A stretch of DNA of 5,652 nt from Patescibacteria group bacterium (GTDB lineage: Bacteria; Patescibacteriota; Dojkabacteria; SC72), in assembly GCA_018818345.1 (NCBI GenBank), contig JAHISI010000074.1, forward strand, positions 1 through 5,652, given 5' to 3'. Under the pieces are notes generated by a model. The model did not search any database and was not told the origin of the DNA. It saw only the letters and a program-made list of their open reading frames with translations. Within the stretch, counting starts at the first letter, position 1. Each line of letters begins with the position of its first letter. The translations under genes and the position numbers were made by a program. Below, one piece after another: positions 1 through 5,652 of the stretch.

Positions 1-23
1 AAAGTATATTTACATGGAAAGAT

Positions 24-545
24 TTAACTAGCCTTTTCTCTATTTTTACTTAGGAATATCGTAGCTAACCCTCCTCCTATGATCCCTGTATATAGCTGTA
101 TGAGCCCCATTGAGGTTAGAAATATTTCTGGGATATGTATTGTTTGAAACAATATATATGTGGTAGAAAACAAAAAGCATGCCTTAAGCAATGCCGCTAT
201 TCCAACATTTAAGTATTTCATCTTTACATATTTGAATGTAAGTACAAGTATTAGGTTAGAGAGGATGATGAATGGCATGAGGTAGAGAATGTATGGTGTA
301 AATACCCCAAAGAGTACTCCATTTAGAAATGATGCAAGTGAAGGAAGGAAAAGTACTGGAACAATTTTCTTAAGTCCATATTTAGATATGGAGAATATTA
401 GTATGAAGTTTATGATACTTCCAATGAGTAGCTGTGGCTGCTTGAGGAGGAATGGAATAGTAAAAGCCAATGTATATATGATCCCAAGTTGAATCTTTTC
501 ATTGAGCAATATTTGCTTTAAATTTTGTTTTTGAAGCAGTTCCAT
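24..545 (-). CDS. Six-helix integral membrane protein, function unknown (S-component-like topology)
   Basis: This 173-residue protein is very hydrophobic. Six membrane segments are visible at about residues 19-34, 37-54, 60-80, 82-106, 111-133 and 140-166. Lysines lie before the first segment and a charged SKNREKAS tail after the last, which suggests both ends are cytoplasmic. There is no signal peptide and no recognisable catalytic motif. Size and topology resemble substrate-binding S components of ECF-type vitamin or metal transporters, but I see no diagnostic motif, so this is only an analogy. I chose the ATG at 543-545 because a near-consensus promoter lies six bases upstream; an in-frame ATG at 597-599 would put that promoter inside the gene. 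The gene diverges from the H-cluster protein gene across a 111-bp intergenic region, a pairing that may mean related function. It ends in TAA 23 bp from the window edge. Confidence 0.75.
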   Translation of the reverse strand: MELLQKQNLKQILLNEKIQLGIIYTLAFTIPFLLKQPQLLIGSIINFILIFSISKYGLKKIVPVLFLPSLASFLNGVLFGVFTPYILYLMPFIILSNLILVLTFKYVKMKYLNVGIAALLKACFLFSTTYILFQTIHIPEIFLTSMGLIQLYTGIIGGGLATIFLSKNREKAS

Positions 546-551
546 AGTTAT

Positions 552-580
552 ATTGTATATGATTCCGATAGTATTGTTAA
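552..580 (-). promoter_or_regulatory. Leaderless promoter of the membrane-protein gene
   Basis: On the minus strand TTAACA (-35, bases 580-575) and TACAAT (-10, bases 557-552) are separated by exactly 17 bases. Each hexamer has one mismatch to the sigma-70 consensus. Six bases separate the -10 from the ATG at 545, so the expected transcription start coincides with the A of the start codon and the mRNA would have no leader. The match is direct from sequence; promoter activity is inferred. Confidence 0.7.
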
Positions 581-621
581 ATATCATATAAATACCCATG
601 TAGTAGTTGATATGAGAAGGG

Positions 622-650
622 TTTACAGTACAGCCAGGCTGTTATATATT
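622..650 (+). promoter_or_regulatory. Leaderless promoter of the H-cluster protein gene
   Basis: TTTACA (-35, 622-627) and TATATT (-10, 645-650) are separated by 17 bases. Six bases (651-656) then precede the ATG at 657. The spacing is identical to that of the divergent promoter on the other strand, so transcription should again begin at the A of ATG. The two promoters lie back to back with 41 bases between their -35 boxes. Two independent matches with the same geometry make chance less likely and help fix both start codons. Confidence 0.7.
630..642. promoter_or_regulatory. Perfect 13-bp palindrome in promoter spacer, candidate operator
   Basis: ACAGCC-A-GGCTGT is a perfect inverted repeat with 6-bp arms around a single central base (636). 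It lies wholly inside the 17-bp spacer of the H-cluster gene promoter and is the most GC-rich patch of the intergenic region. A protein bound here would block RNA polymerase. It does not match the Rex, Fnr or Fur operators as I remember them. The palindrome is directly visible; its role as an operator is inferred from position only. Confidence 0.4.
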
Positions 651-656
651 AAATAT

Positions 657-1508
657 ATGGAATTTGTAAAAGGTCAGAAATATTTATGTATGTTAGCCCC
701 CGCTTTTGCTGCAGAGTTTGAATACCCAGAGATTGTTTACAGATTAAGACAGCTGGGTTTTGATGATGTAGTAGAACTCACATTTGGTGCGAAGATGGTA
801 AATATCGCCTACTATGAATTACTAAAGGAAAGCATTGAAAAAGGCGAAAAGAAAACATGGATTGCCTCTCCCTGTCCTACATTGGTAAATATGGTAAGAG
901 TTAAATTTCCAGAGTTAATTCCAAATCTTGTTCCAGTGCTTTCTCCTATGGGAGCCATGGCTTTGATATGTAAAAAATACTATCCAGATTACAAGCGAGT
1001 ATTTGTTGGACCATGTATTACTAAGAAACTTGAGGGTCAAGAGTTGGGTACTATAGACGAGTCTATTACCTTTAAAGAATTGAATGAGTTATTTAAATTA
1101 CATAATATTCCTGAGAAGGTTACAGATTCAAAATACTGTGTGACGTTTGAAAAATTCTACAATGACTATACTAAAATCTATCCAATCTCAGGAGGACTCT
1201 CCTCTACTCTACATTACAAAAATATTCTTAAGGAAAAGGATATTCTTGTGACAGATGGTGTTGCCAACGTAATGAAAGTGCTTTCTGGATTTAAGGATGG
1301 TATGTACAAGGATTACAAATTTTTAGATATTCTAACTTGTGCAGGTGGCTGTATTGGTGGTCCTGGTATGATTGGTGAAAGAAGCGTTAAGGAGAGGACT
1401 AAGAAGATACATGAGTACAGGGAATTTGCTAGTAGATATGAGCAGGATCTTGGTCGAACTGGTAAGAAGTTAATGGTAGAAGATATTAATTTTGAACGAA
1501 AATTCTAA
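657..1508 (+). CDS. Stand-alone [FeFe]-hydrogenase H-cluster domain protein (divergent)
   Basis: This 283-residue protein corresponds to the large-subunit C-terminal (H-cluster) domain of iron-only hydrogenases. The three signature loops are present: ASPCPTL at 70-76 (canonical TSCCPxW), GPCITKKLE at 118-126 (canonical MPCxxKxxE) and DILTCAGGCIGGPG at 224-237 (canonical ExMxCxGGCxxGxG). All four cluster-ligand cysteines (C73, C120, C228, C232) are kept. The proton-relay cysteine of the first loop is proline (P72), the second-loop Met is Gly, and the third-loop Met is Leu. The run from SPCP to VLSPM resembles the sensory or uncharacterised group C/D hydrogenases more than catalytic group A. 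There is no N-terminal ferredoxin-type cluster region, so electrons would have to come from a partner. The ATG at 657 was chosen because a promoter lies six bases before it; in-frame ATGs at 525 and 612 would run through that promoter. Redox catalysis or sensing are both possible. Confidence 0.85.
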   Translation: MEFVKGQKYLCMLAPAFAAEFEYPEIVYRLRQLGFDDVVELTFGAKMVNIAYYELLKESIEKGEKKTWIASPCPTLVNMVRVKFPELIPNLVPVLSPMGAMALICKKYYPDYKRVFVGPCITKKLEGQELGTIDESITFKELNELFKLHNIPEKVTDSKYCVTFEKFYNDYTKIYPISGGLSSTLHYKNILKEKDILVTDGVANVMKVLSGFKDGMYKDYKFLDILTCAGGCIGGPGMIGERSVKERTKKIHEYREFASRYEQDLGRTGKKLMVEDINFERKF

Positions 1509-1948
1509 TGAATGAATTTATGCAAATTGCTATAGATGAAGCTAGATATGGTATTAATCACAAGCATGGTGGTCCTTTTGGGTGTGTAATTATAAAGGAT
1601 GGAAAGGTTGTAGCAAGAGCACATAACGAGGTTGTAAGAAGAAAGGATGCTACTAATCATGCGGAGATTAGAGCAATACAGATGGCTTCAAAAAAACTTA
1701 GGAATTTTGATCTTTCAGGTTGTGAGTTGTATGTAACAGGTAGACCTTGTCCTATGTGTAAGGCCGCAATTATGTGGGCTAAAATATCAAAGGTATATTA
1801 TGGCTGTGATTATGATGATGCTAGGGATATTGGGTTTGAGGAAGAAAAAGGAGATGGTATTAATGGGTATACAGAAATACCTCTAGATACTGAGCTTTGC
1901 AAAGAGGTATACGAGGAATACAAAAACCAAGTTCATACTTTGTATTAA
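1508..1948 (+). CDS. Zinc-dependent nucleobase/nucleoside deaminase, guanine deaminase-like
   Basis: This 146-residue member of the cytidine/deoxycytidylate deaminase superfamily has the full catalytic set. HAE at 51-53 supplies a zinc-binding His and the proton-shuttling Glu, and PCPMC at 80-84 supplies the zinc cysteines C81 and C84. The GGPFG motif (21-25), N40 and the DARDIGFEE segment (104-112) resemble Bacillus-type guanine deaminase (GuaD) more than the tRNA adenosine deaminase TadA. Family knowledge suggests hydrolytic deamination of guanine or a related purine in the cytoplasm. The C-terminal tail is about ten residues shorter than in the Bacillus enzyme, where it helps form the active site, so the substrate is not secure. 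The start overlaps the H-cluster gene's stop by one base (TAATG) with no Shine-Dalgarno sequence, which implies termination-reinitiation coupling. Confidence 0.85.
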   Translation: MNEFMQIAIDEARYGINHKHGGPFGCVIIKDGKVVARAHNEVVRRKDATNHAEIRAIQMASKKLRNFDLSGCELYVTGRPCPMCKAAIMWAKISKVYYGCDYDDARDIGFEEEKGDGINGYTEIPLDTELCKEVYEEYKNQVHTLY

Positions 1949-1960
1949 ATATAGTACAAT
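1932..1960 (+). promoter_or_regulatory. Possible promoter of the nucleotidyltransferase gene
   Basis: TTCATA (1932-1937, four of six consensus bases) lies 17 bases before TACAAT (1955-1960, five of six). A transcript would begin near 1967, giving a leader of about 21 bases before the ATG at 1988. The -35 falls inside the end of the deaminase gene. The match is weaker than the two divergent promoters, and read-through from the upstream pair is an equally good explanation. Confidence 0.35.
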
Positions 1961-1987
1961 ATCTACTAACTTGTTACTGATTATTCT

Positions 1988-2851
1988 ATGAAAGCTGTTA
2001 TAGCTACTGCTGGCTACTCTACTCGTTTTCTTCCTGTGTGTAAGAGTGTTCCTAAGTCTATGCTTCCTATACAGGAAGTTCCAATTATTCATGAGATTGT
2101 TAAGGAGTGTATTGATGCTGGCATTACGGATGTAATATTGGTTACCAGTTTTGGAAACTATCCTGTTGAGGACTATTTTGATAATCGTCCAGATCTTGAA
2201 ACATTCCTAAAAGATACTGGAAAAGAAGAAAGATATGAGAGATTTAAAGAGGTATTTGGAAAGGTTAATATTACTGTTGTAAGACAGAACAAATCACTTC
2301 CATATGGTAATGGATCTCCTGTATTAGCTGTTAAACCATGGCTTAAGGAGGGTGAACCTTTTGTATTCATATTTAGTGATGATCTTGTGCTCTCTGAGGT
2401 ATCTGCAGTTAAGCAATTGGTTGATGAGTATAATATGCGTAAGGAGACAGATTCAAATATTGGGGGGGTTGTAGCGGCTCAGGAGGTTGATGAAATGGAG
2501 ATACATAAGTATGGGGCTGCATCATTCAAGGATGAACAGAAACGAATCATTGATACAATTATAGAGAAGCCCTTAGAGAATCCACCTTCATTGCTTGCTA
2601 CATATGGTAGATATTTAGTTGATTACAGTATTTTTGATTATTTAAACAAAGAAAATATCCAGCAGGGAGAGTTGTATTTCCCAGTTGCTTTAGACAAGCT
2701 TTGTAAAGTTAAAAATGTCTACTGTAAAGCTGTGGAGGGAGAATGGTTAACTACTGGTGATCCATTAAGCTATTTAGAAGCACAGATTAAGTATGCAATG
2801 AGAAGAGAAGATTATAGGGATGAACTTAATAAATTTCTAGATGCTCTTTAA
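1988..2851 (+). CDS. Sugar-1-phosphate nucleotidyltransferase, GalU-like (UTP-glucose-1-phosphate uridylyltransferase family)
   Basis: This 287-residue protein aligns over its whole length with bacterial GalU. The nucleotide-binding segment AGYSTRFLP...KSVPKSMLPI (8-28) matches GalU's AGLGTRMLP...KAIPKEMLPL, with K23 as the expected phosphate-binding lysine. VRQ (98-100), GNGSPV (107-112), the metal-site SDD (130-132) and IEKP (192-195) follow in the GalU order. The expected role is formation of a UDP- or dTDP-sugar from NTP and a sugar-1-phosphate, feeding cell-surface glycans. Two features are odd: the second Gly of GxGTR is Ser (S11), and the late metal-binding motif, usually D-T/C-G, reads TTGD (255-258), so its Asp is Thr. 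Nucleotide and sugar specificity cannot be read from sequence. There is no ribosome-binding site before the start. The stop codon overlaps that of the convergent synthetase gene by 4 bp. Confidence 0.82.
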   Translation: MKAVIATAGYSTRFLPVCKSVPKSMLPIQEVPIIHEIVKECIDAGITDVILVTSFGNYPVEDYFDNRPDLETFLKDTGKEERYERFKEVFGKVNITVVRQNKSLPYGNGSPVLAVKPWLKEGEPFVFIFSDDLVLSEVSAVKQLVDEYNMRKETDSNIGGVVAAQEVDEMEIHKYGAASFKDEQKRIIDTIIEKPLENPPSLLATYGRYLVDYSIFDYLNKENIQQGELYFPVALDKLCKVKNVYCKAVEGEWLTTGDPLSYLEAQIKYAMRREDYRDELNKFLDAL

Positions 2852-4956
2852 TTCTTTACGTAGAATTTAGCATCAACGACAACTGCTCGTTTCTCTGTGA
2901 TCATAACAGGATTTATATCCATAGATATGATTTCAGGATAGTTGATAAGCAATTTCTCAATTTTATATATTAGGTCAAGAATCTTTTCTTTTGCTAATGC
3001 AGGTTTCCCACGATATCCATTTATAATCATTGATATCTTGGTTTCATCAAATAGATCTCGAATCTTTTGTTCATTTTCTGGTACTAGTATATGTTTAATA
3101 TCTTTATATACCTCTGTATATATTCCACCCTGTCCAATAGCAAGAAGATGCCCGAATCCTTTCCCGTCTTTTTCATAAATTCTGGAGTCCCCTTCTCTGT
3201 TTGCACCAATAAAGAACTCAACTTTCCCTTCTATCATTTCCTGAACTAAAATCTCTGGAGCAGGATTTCCTGTTCTCTTGGTTATATTCTCTCTCAACTC
3301 TACAAATTTTTCTTCAAATTCCGTGATTGTTCTAATATCAAGATATATACCTTTAAAATCCGTTTTATGAGCTAAATCCTTTGCGGTTGCTTTAATAGCT
3401 ACAGGGAAATTTACCGCTGCAAAGTCCACGGCTTCTTCAATACTTCCTGTTACAACCTCTTTTGGAATATCAATTTTAAATTCTTCAAGTAGTGCAATAG
3501 CTAAATTCTCTGGAAGTACTTTTATTTCCTCTTCCTCTGTGTATGCCAATATTTCCTTTCTATGCTTCGCTCGAGTTTTGTAATCATCACAGTTCATGAT
3601 TTTGGTTTTTTCCTTGTTCTCTCCAAATTTTGCAAGCTTGGAGATTAAGTGTATACCTTCTTGTATATCATTGAACGATGGCTGATTATTACGCTCAAGG
3701 ATTCTAAAGCCAGCCTTAATATCCTTACCACCAAGGAAACAGGCATAGATTGGTTTTGAAGTTAACTTTCCCATATCAACGATCTTCTGTGCGGTTCCTT
3801 CGATATCTGTGATTAGCTGAGGCGTAAGAATTGCAAAGATAGAATCAACGTCCTTTTCTTCAAGGACTGTCTCAATTGCTAATTCATATCTATCGCTCTT
3901 GGCATCACCAAGAATATCTATTGGGTCTTTAATATTTGATTCTCTAGGAAGTACTTTTAGAAGCTTTTGTTTTGTTTTCTCACCTATCTCAGTTAGCTCA
4001 AGATTCTCTCTTTCTACAGCATCTGTAGCAAGTATACCTGGACCTCCAGCATTCGTTATGATTGCAATTTTTCTTCCATCGGGAATAGCATTTTGATTTA
4101 TTAGGGTTATTAGTTTGAAGAGGTCTTCTGAGTTCTCAGCAAGTATGATATTTCCTTTTTTAACAGCAGCTATTATGGTGTCATATGATGATGCTAATGA
4201 TCCTGTATGGGAAGAGATAGCTTGTTTTGCTTTGTCTGAACTGCCGGGTGCGATTAGTAAGATTGGTTTTTTAGCTTTTTGAGCAAGTGAGATGAATTCT
4301 TTTCCATCTGAGAATTCTTCAAGGTAAAGAGCAAGTGCTTTAACCGTATTGTCGAAGAGAAGTGATTGCATTAATTCATTTTCTTGTATATCTGCCTTAT
4401 TCCCAAGAGATATGATATGTGAGAAACCAATTCCAGTTTCGCATGCCATATCAAGGATTGCGGTACAAAAAGCTCCAGATTGTGATACGAAAGCTATATT
4501 CCCATCGCCTGGGTTCTCTCTTGCAAATGATAGGTTGATTTTTGCTTTATTATTTATGAATCCTAAGCAGTTTGGACCTAACAATCGTATTTTTGCATCT
4601 TTAAGTTTCGTGGTTATCTTTTCTTCAAGAAGCTTTCCCTCATCTCCCGTTTCTTTGAAGCCAGCGGTGATTATAACCACGGATTTTACTTTTTTGTCTA
4701 CACACTGATCAATTATGGTATCTACAAATTGATATGGTATGGCTATACATACTAAATCTACATTTTCTTTTATGGCTAATATATCTGGGTATGCTTCTCT
4801 TCCTTGAATTTCTGTGTATTTAGGATTAATGGGATATATTTTACCATTGTATCCATCTTCAATTAGGTTCTTGAGTATTACAGAAGCAATTTTTTCAGAA
4901 TCTTGTGAAGCTCCAACAATAGCAATAGATTTAGGTGAGAATATTGTATTTTCCAT
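2848..4956 (-). CDS. ADP-forming acyl-CoA (acetyl-CoA) synthetase, fused alpha-beta chains
   Basis: This 702-residue enzyme would catalyse acyl-CoA + ADP + Pi = acid + CoA + ATP, the substrate-level phosphorylation step of many fermentative archaea and some bacteria. Domain order is alpha then beta. The CoA-binding Rossmann domain (about 6-130) carries IVGAS and GPNCLGFIN. The succinyl-CoA-ligase-like domain (about 150-290) has SQSGAF and the phosphohistidine motif SSHTGSLA (H250), with E213 as its likely partner. A third CoA-ligase domain (about 295-440) has NAGGPG and DPIDILGDA. A charged linker (about 445-478) leads to an ATP-grasp domain (about 480-702) with HKTD (H530, the second phospho-relay His), VQEMIEG, GQGGIYTEV and MDINPV. 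The length is normal and no key residue is missing. The start overlaps the upstream oxidoreductase stop by one base (TAATG), with no Shine-Dalgarno sequence. Acetate is the likeliest product, but branched or aryl acids are possible. Confidence 0.93.
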   Translation of the reverse strand: MENTIFSPKSIAIVGASQDSEKIASVILKNLIEDGYNGKIYPINPKYTEIQGREAYPDILAIKENVDLVCIAIPYQFVDTIIDQCVDKKVKSVVIITAGFKETGDEGKLLEEKITTKLKDAKIRLLGPNCLGFINNKAKINLSFARENPGDGNIAFVSQSGAFCTAILDMACETGIGFSHIISLGNKADIQENELMQSLLFDNTVKALALYLEEFSDGKEFISLAQKAKKPILLIAPGSSDKAKQAISSHTGSLASSYDTIIAAVKKGNIILAENSEDLFKLITLINQNAIPDGRKIAIITNAGGPGILATDAVERENLELTEIGEKTKQKLLKVLPRESNIKDPIDILGDAKSDRYELAIETVLEEKDVDSIFAILTPQLITDIEGTAQKIVDMGKLTSKPIYACFLGGKDIKAGFRILERNNQPSFNDIQEGIHLISKLAKFGENKEKTKIMNCDDYKTRAKHRKEILAYTEEEEIKVLPENLAIALLEEFKIDIPKEVVTGSIEEAVDFAAVNFPVAIKATAKDLAHKTDFKGIYLDIRTITEFEEKFVELRENITKRTGNPAPEILVQEMIEGKVEFFIGANREGDSRIYEKDGKGFGHLLAIGQGGIYTEVYKDIKHILVPENEQKIRDLFDETKISMIINGYRGKPALAKEKILDLIYKIEKLLINYPEIISMDINPVMITEKRAVVVDAKFYVKN

Positions 4957-5652
4957 TATTTAAATTGATCAAATAGTTTTTGTATATCATATTGGTTTAC
5001 TTCGTCGACTAGTTCAGATTGAGAATCTTTTCTATTTTCCTGAAGTTCATAATATGTTTTGAGTTCTGTATTCCTGTATATTATACCAGTATTTATATTT
5101 TCATTGGTGATTGTTCCAATTTTTCTAGCCTCTTCTAATGTTTTAGCAGAATCCTCTACTTTATGAATTCTTTGCATGAACCATTGTGGTGTGCATTCTT
5201 CATTATATGTTGGACATAGTTGCATTATTTCAATTACACTACATCCCTTGTTTTGTATGCCTGCTTTTATTAATTCTGTTAATTGTTGCATATCTCCAGA
5301 ATATCCTCTTGCGTAGAAGGATGGATTGGCGCTTAGGATTATTTCAGATGGTTCTAGTGTCCTCTCAGGCTTGCTATCTGGTAGCCCGTACATTGGTTTC
5401 TCTTCGTCAGTTGTTAATGTCGCTTGTCCTGTGGTTAGTGCAAAGTTTTGATTGTTATGAATTAGTATTGTTATATCATAGTTGGACCTAATGGCATGTA
5501 TGAGGTGATCTAGTCCTTCATGGAAGCATGCTCCGTCCCCGAGGTCTGCTATTACTGTGAATTTTCTATTGGCTAAATGTAGGCCTGCTGCTAGAGGTAT
5601 GGCTCTTCCATGTAGTCCTTTAAATGCATATGTATTGATTTTATCTGCTCCA
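4956..5652 (-). CDS. 2-oxoacid:ferredoxin oxidoreductase beta subunit, KorB-like (partial, N-terminus outside window)
   Basis: The frame is open to the window edge, giving 231 residues; about 55 N-terminal residues, with the CPGC cluster motif usual in this family, should lie outside. The visible part starts in the family's GLHGRAIPLAAG segment (fragment residues 12-23). Next come the thiamine-diphosphate motif GDGAC...NN (38-67) and ALTTGQ (71-76), the usual KorB-type substrate-side motif. FYARGYSGD and QLCPTYN follow; the Cys in QLCPTYN (fragment residue 146) sits where KorB-type subunits have their fourth [4Fe-4S] ligand. The enzyme decarboxylates a 2-oxoacid to acyl-CoA and CO2 and reduces ferredoxin. 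The alpha/gamma subunit should be encoded just upstream, beyond the edge. The gene is coupled by a 1-base overlap to the ADP-forming synthetase, which would consume its acyl-CoA. Pyruvate, 2-oxoglutarate or branched 2-oxoacids cannot be separated from this fragment. An internal ATG at 5393 is not the start. Confidence 0.9.
   Translation of the reverse strand, partial: GADKINTYAFKGLHGRAIPLAAGLHLANRKFTVIADLGDGACFHEGLDHLIHAIRSNYDITILIHNNQNFALTTGQATLTTDEEKPMYGLPDSKPERTLEPSEIILSANPSFYARGYSGDMQQLTELIKAGIQNKGCSVIEIMQLCPTYNEECTPQWFMQRIHKVEDSAKTLEEARKIGTITNENINTGIIYRNTELKTYYELQENRKDSQSELVDEVNQYDIQKLFDQFK

Noticed and set aside
581..615. AT-rich inverted repeat ATATCA/TGATAT between the two divergent promoters
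   Set aside because: Six-base A/T-dominated arms 21 bases apart are expected by chance in sequence this AT-rich.
525..656. Extension of the H-cluster protein by 44 residues to an ATG at 525 (or to the ATG at 612)
   Set aside because: The extra residues resemble nothing in hydrogenases and contain no CxxC motif. They would run through both divergent promoters and, for the ATG at 525, overlap the membrane gene.
1508..1948. Assignment of the deaminase as the tRNA adenosine deaminase TadA
   Set aside because: HAE and PCPMC are shared, but the segment after the zinc site (DARDIGFEE) and the GGPFG region fit guanine-deaminase-like proteins better, and the C-terminus lacks the usual TadA ending.
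1949..1987. Small RNA or riboswitch in the gap before the nucleotidyltransferase gene
   Set aside because: Only 39 bp long, with nothing stronger than 4-5 bp AT-rich stems.
1883..2092. Minus-strand open frame of 69 codons across the deaminase/nucleotidyltransferase junction
   Set aside because: It is antisense to two well-supported genes, has no promoter or recognisable family, and has the composition expected of a shadow frame. Open frames at 289-492, 2173-2370, 2942-3178, 3899-4096, 4349-4708 and 5186-5491 were dismissed for the same reason.
2850..2867. Hairpin AATTCT-N6-AGAATT over the convergent stop codons, as a bidirectional terminator
   Set aside because: The stem has a single G-C pair and no T-run follows on either strand, so it does not meet the form of an intrinsic terminator.
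24..5652. UGA recoded to glycine, as in Gracilibacteria and Absconditabacteria
   Set aside because: All the genes stay open under the standard code without any in-frame TGA and end normally in TAA.
1..5652. CRISPR array, tRNA or rRNA genes, insertion sequences
   Set aside because: No regularly spaced repeats, no cloverleaf or rRNA-like stretches, no transposase-like frames and no terminal inverted repeats were seen on reading both strands.

Overview
The window is AT-rich and tightly packed. It holds six protein genes: five complete, and one cut by the right edge. The stop codon of every gene is TAA. No gene start has a convincing Shine-Dalgarno sequence. Two starts sit directly behind bacterial -35/-10 promoters, so their mRNAs would be leaderless, and two others use a 1-base TAATG stop/start overlap. 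About 1,800 codons read without in-frame TGA, so the UGA-as-glycine code of Gracilibacteria and Absconditabacteria is not in use. The bacterial promoters, small overlapping genes, missing ribosome-binding sites and an ADP-forming acyl-CoA synthetase beside a 2-oxoacid:ferredoxin oxidoreductase suggest a fermentative anaerobe, quite possibly from the Candidate Phyla Radiation (Patescibacteria). That assignment is an inference, and no taxonomic marker gene is present.

Left part (1-1948): a leftward gene for a six-helix membrane protein of unknown function (24-545) and a rightward gene for a stand-alone [FeFe]-hydrogenase H-cluster domain (657-1508) diverge from a 111-bp intergenic region. Each has its own near-consensus promoter, placed so that transcription would begin at or next to the A of the ATG. 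The rightward promoter has a perfect 13-bp palindrome in its spacer, a candidate operator. A guanine-deaminase-like zinc deaminase (1508-1948) is translationally coupled to the H-cluster gene.

Middle (1988-2851): a GalU-like sugar-1-phosphate nucleotidyltransferase follows after a 39-bp gap that may contain a weaker promoter. Its stop codon overlaps that of the convergent operon by 4 bp, leaving no room for an intergenic terminator.

Right part (2848-5652, leftward): the C-terminal four-fifths or so of a KorB-like 2-oxoacid:ferredoxin oxidoreductase beta subunit overlaps by 1 base a complete 702-residue fused alpha-beta ADP-forming acyl-CoA synthetase. Together they would turn a 2-oxoacid into acyl-CoA, CO2 and reduced ferredoxin, then turn the acyl-CoA into free acid and ATP. 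The H-cluster protein is an obvious candidate to handle the reduced ferredoxin. However, it lacks its own ferredoxin-like clusters and the usual proton-relay cysteine, so its activity is uncertain.
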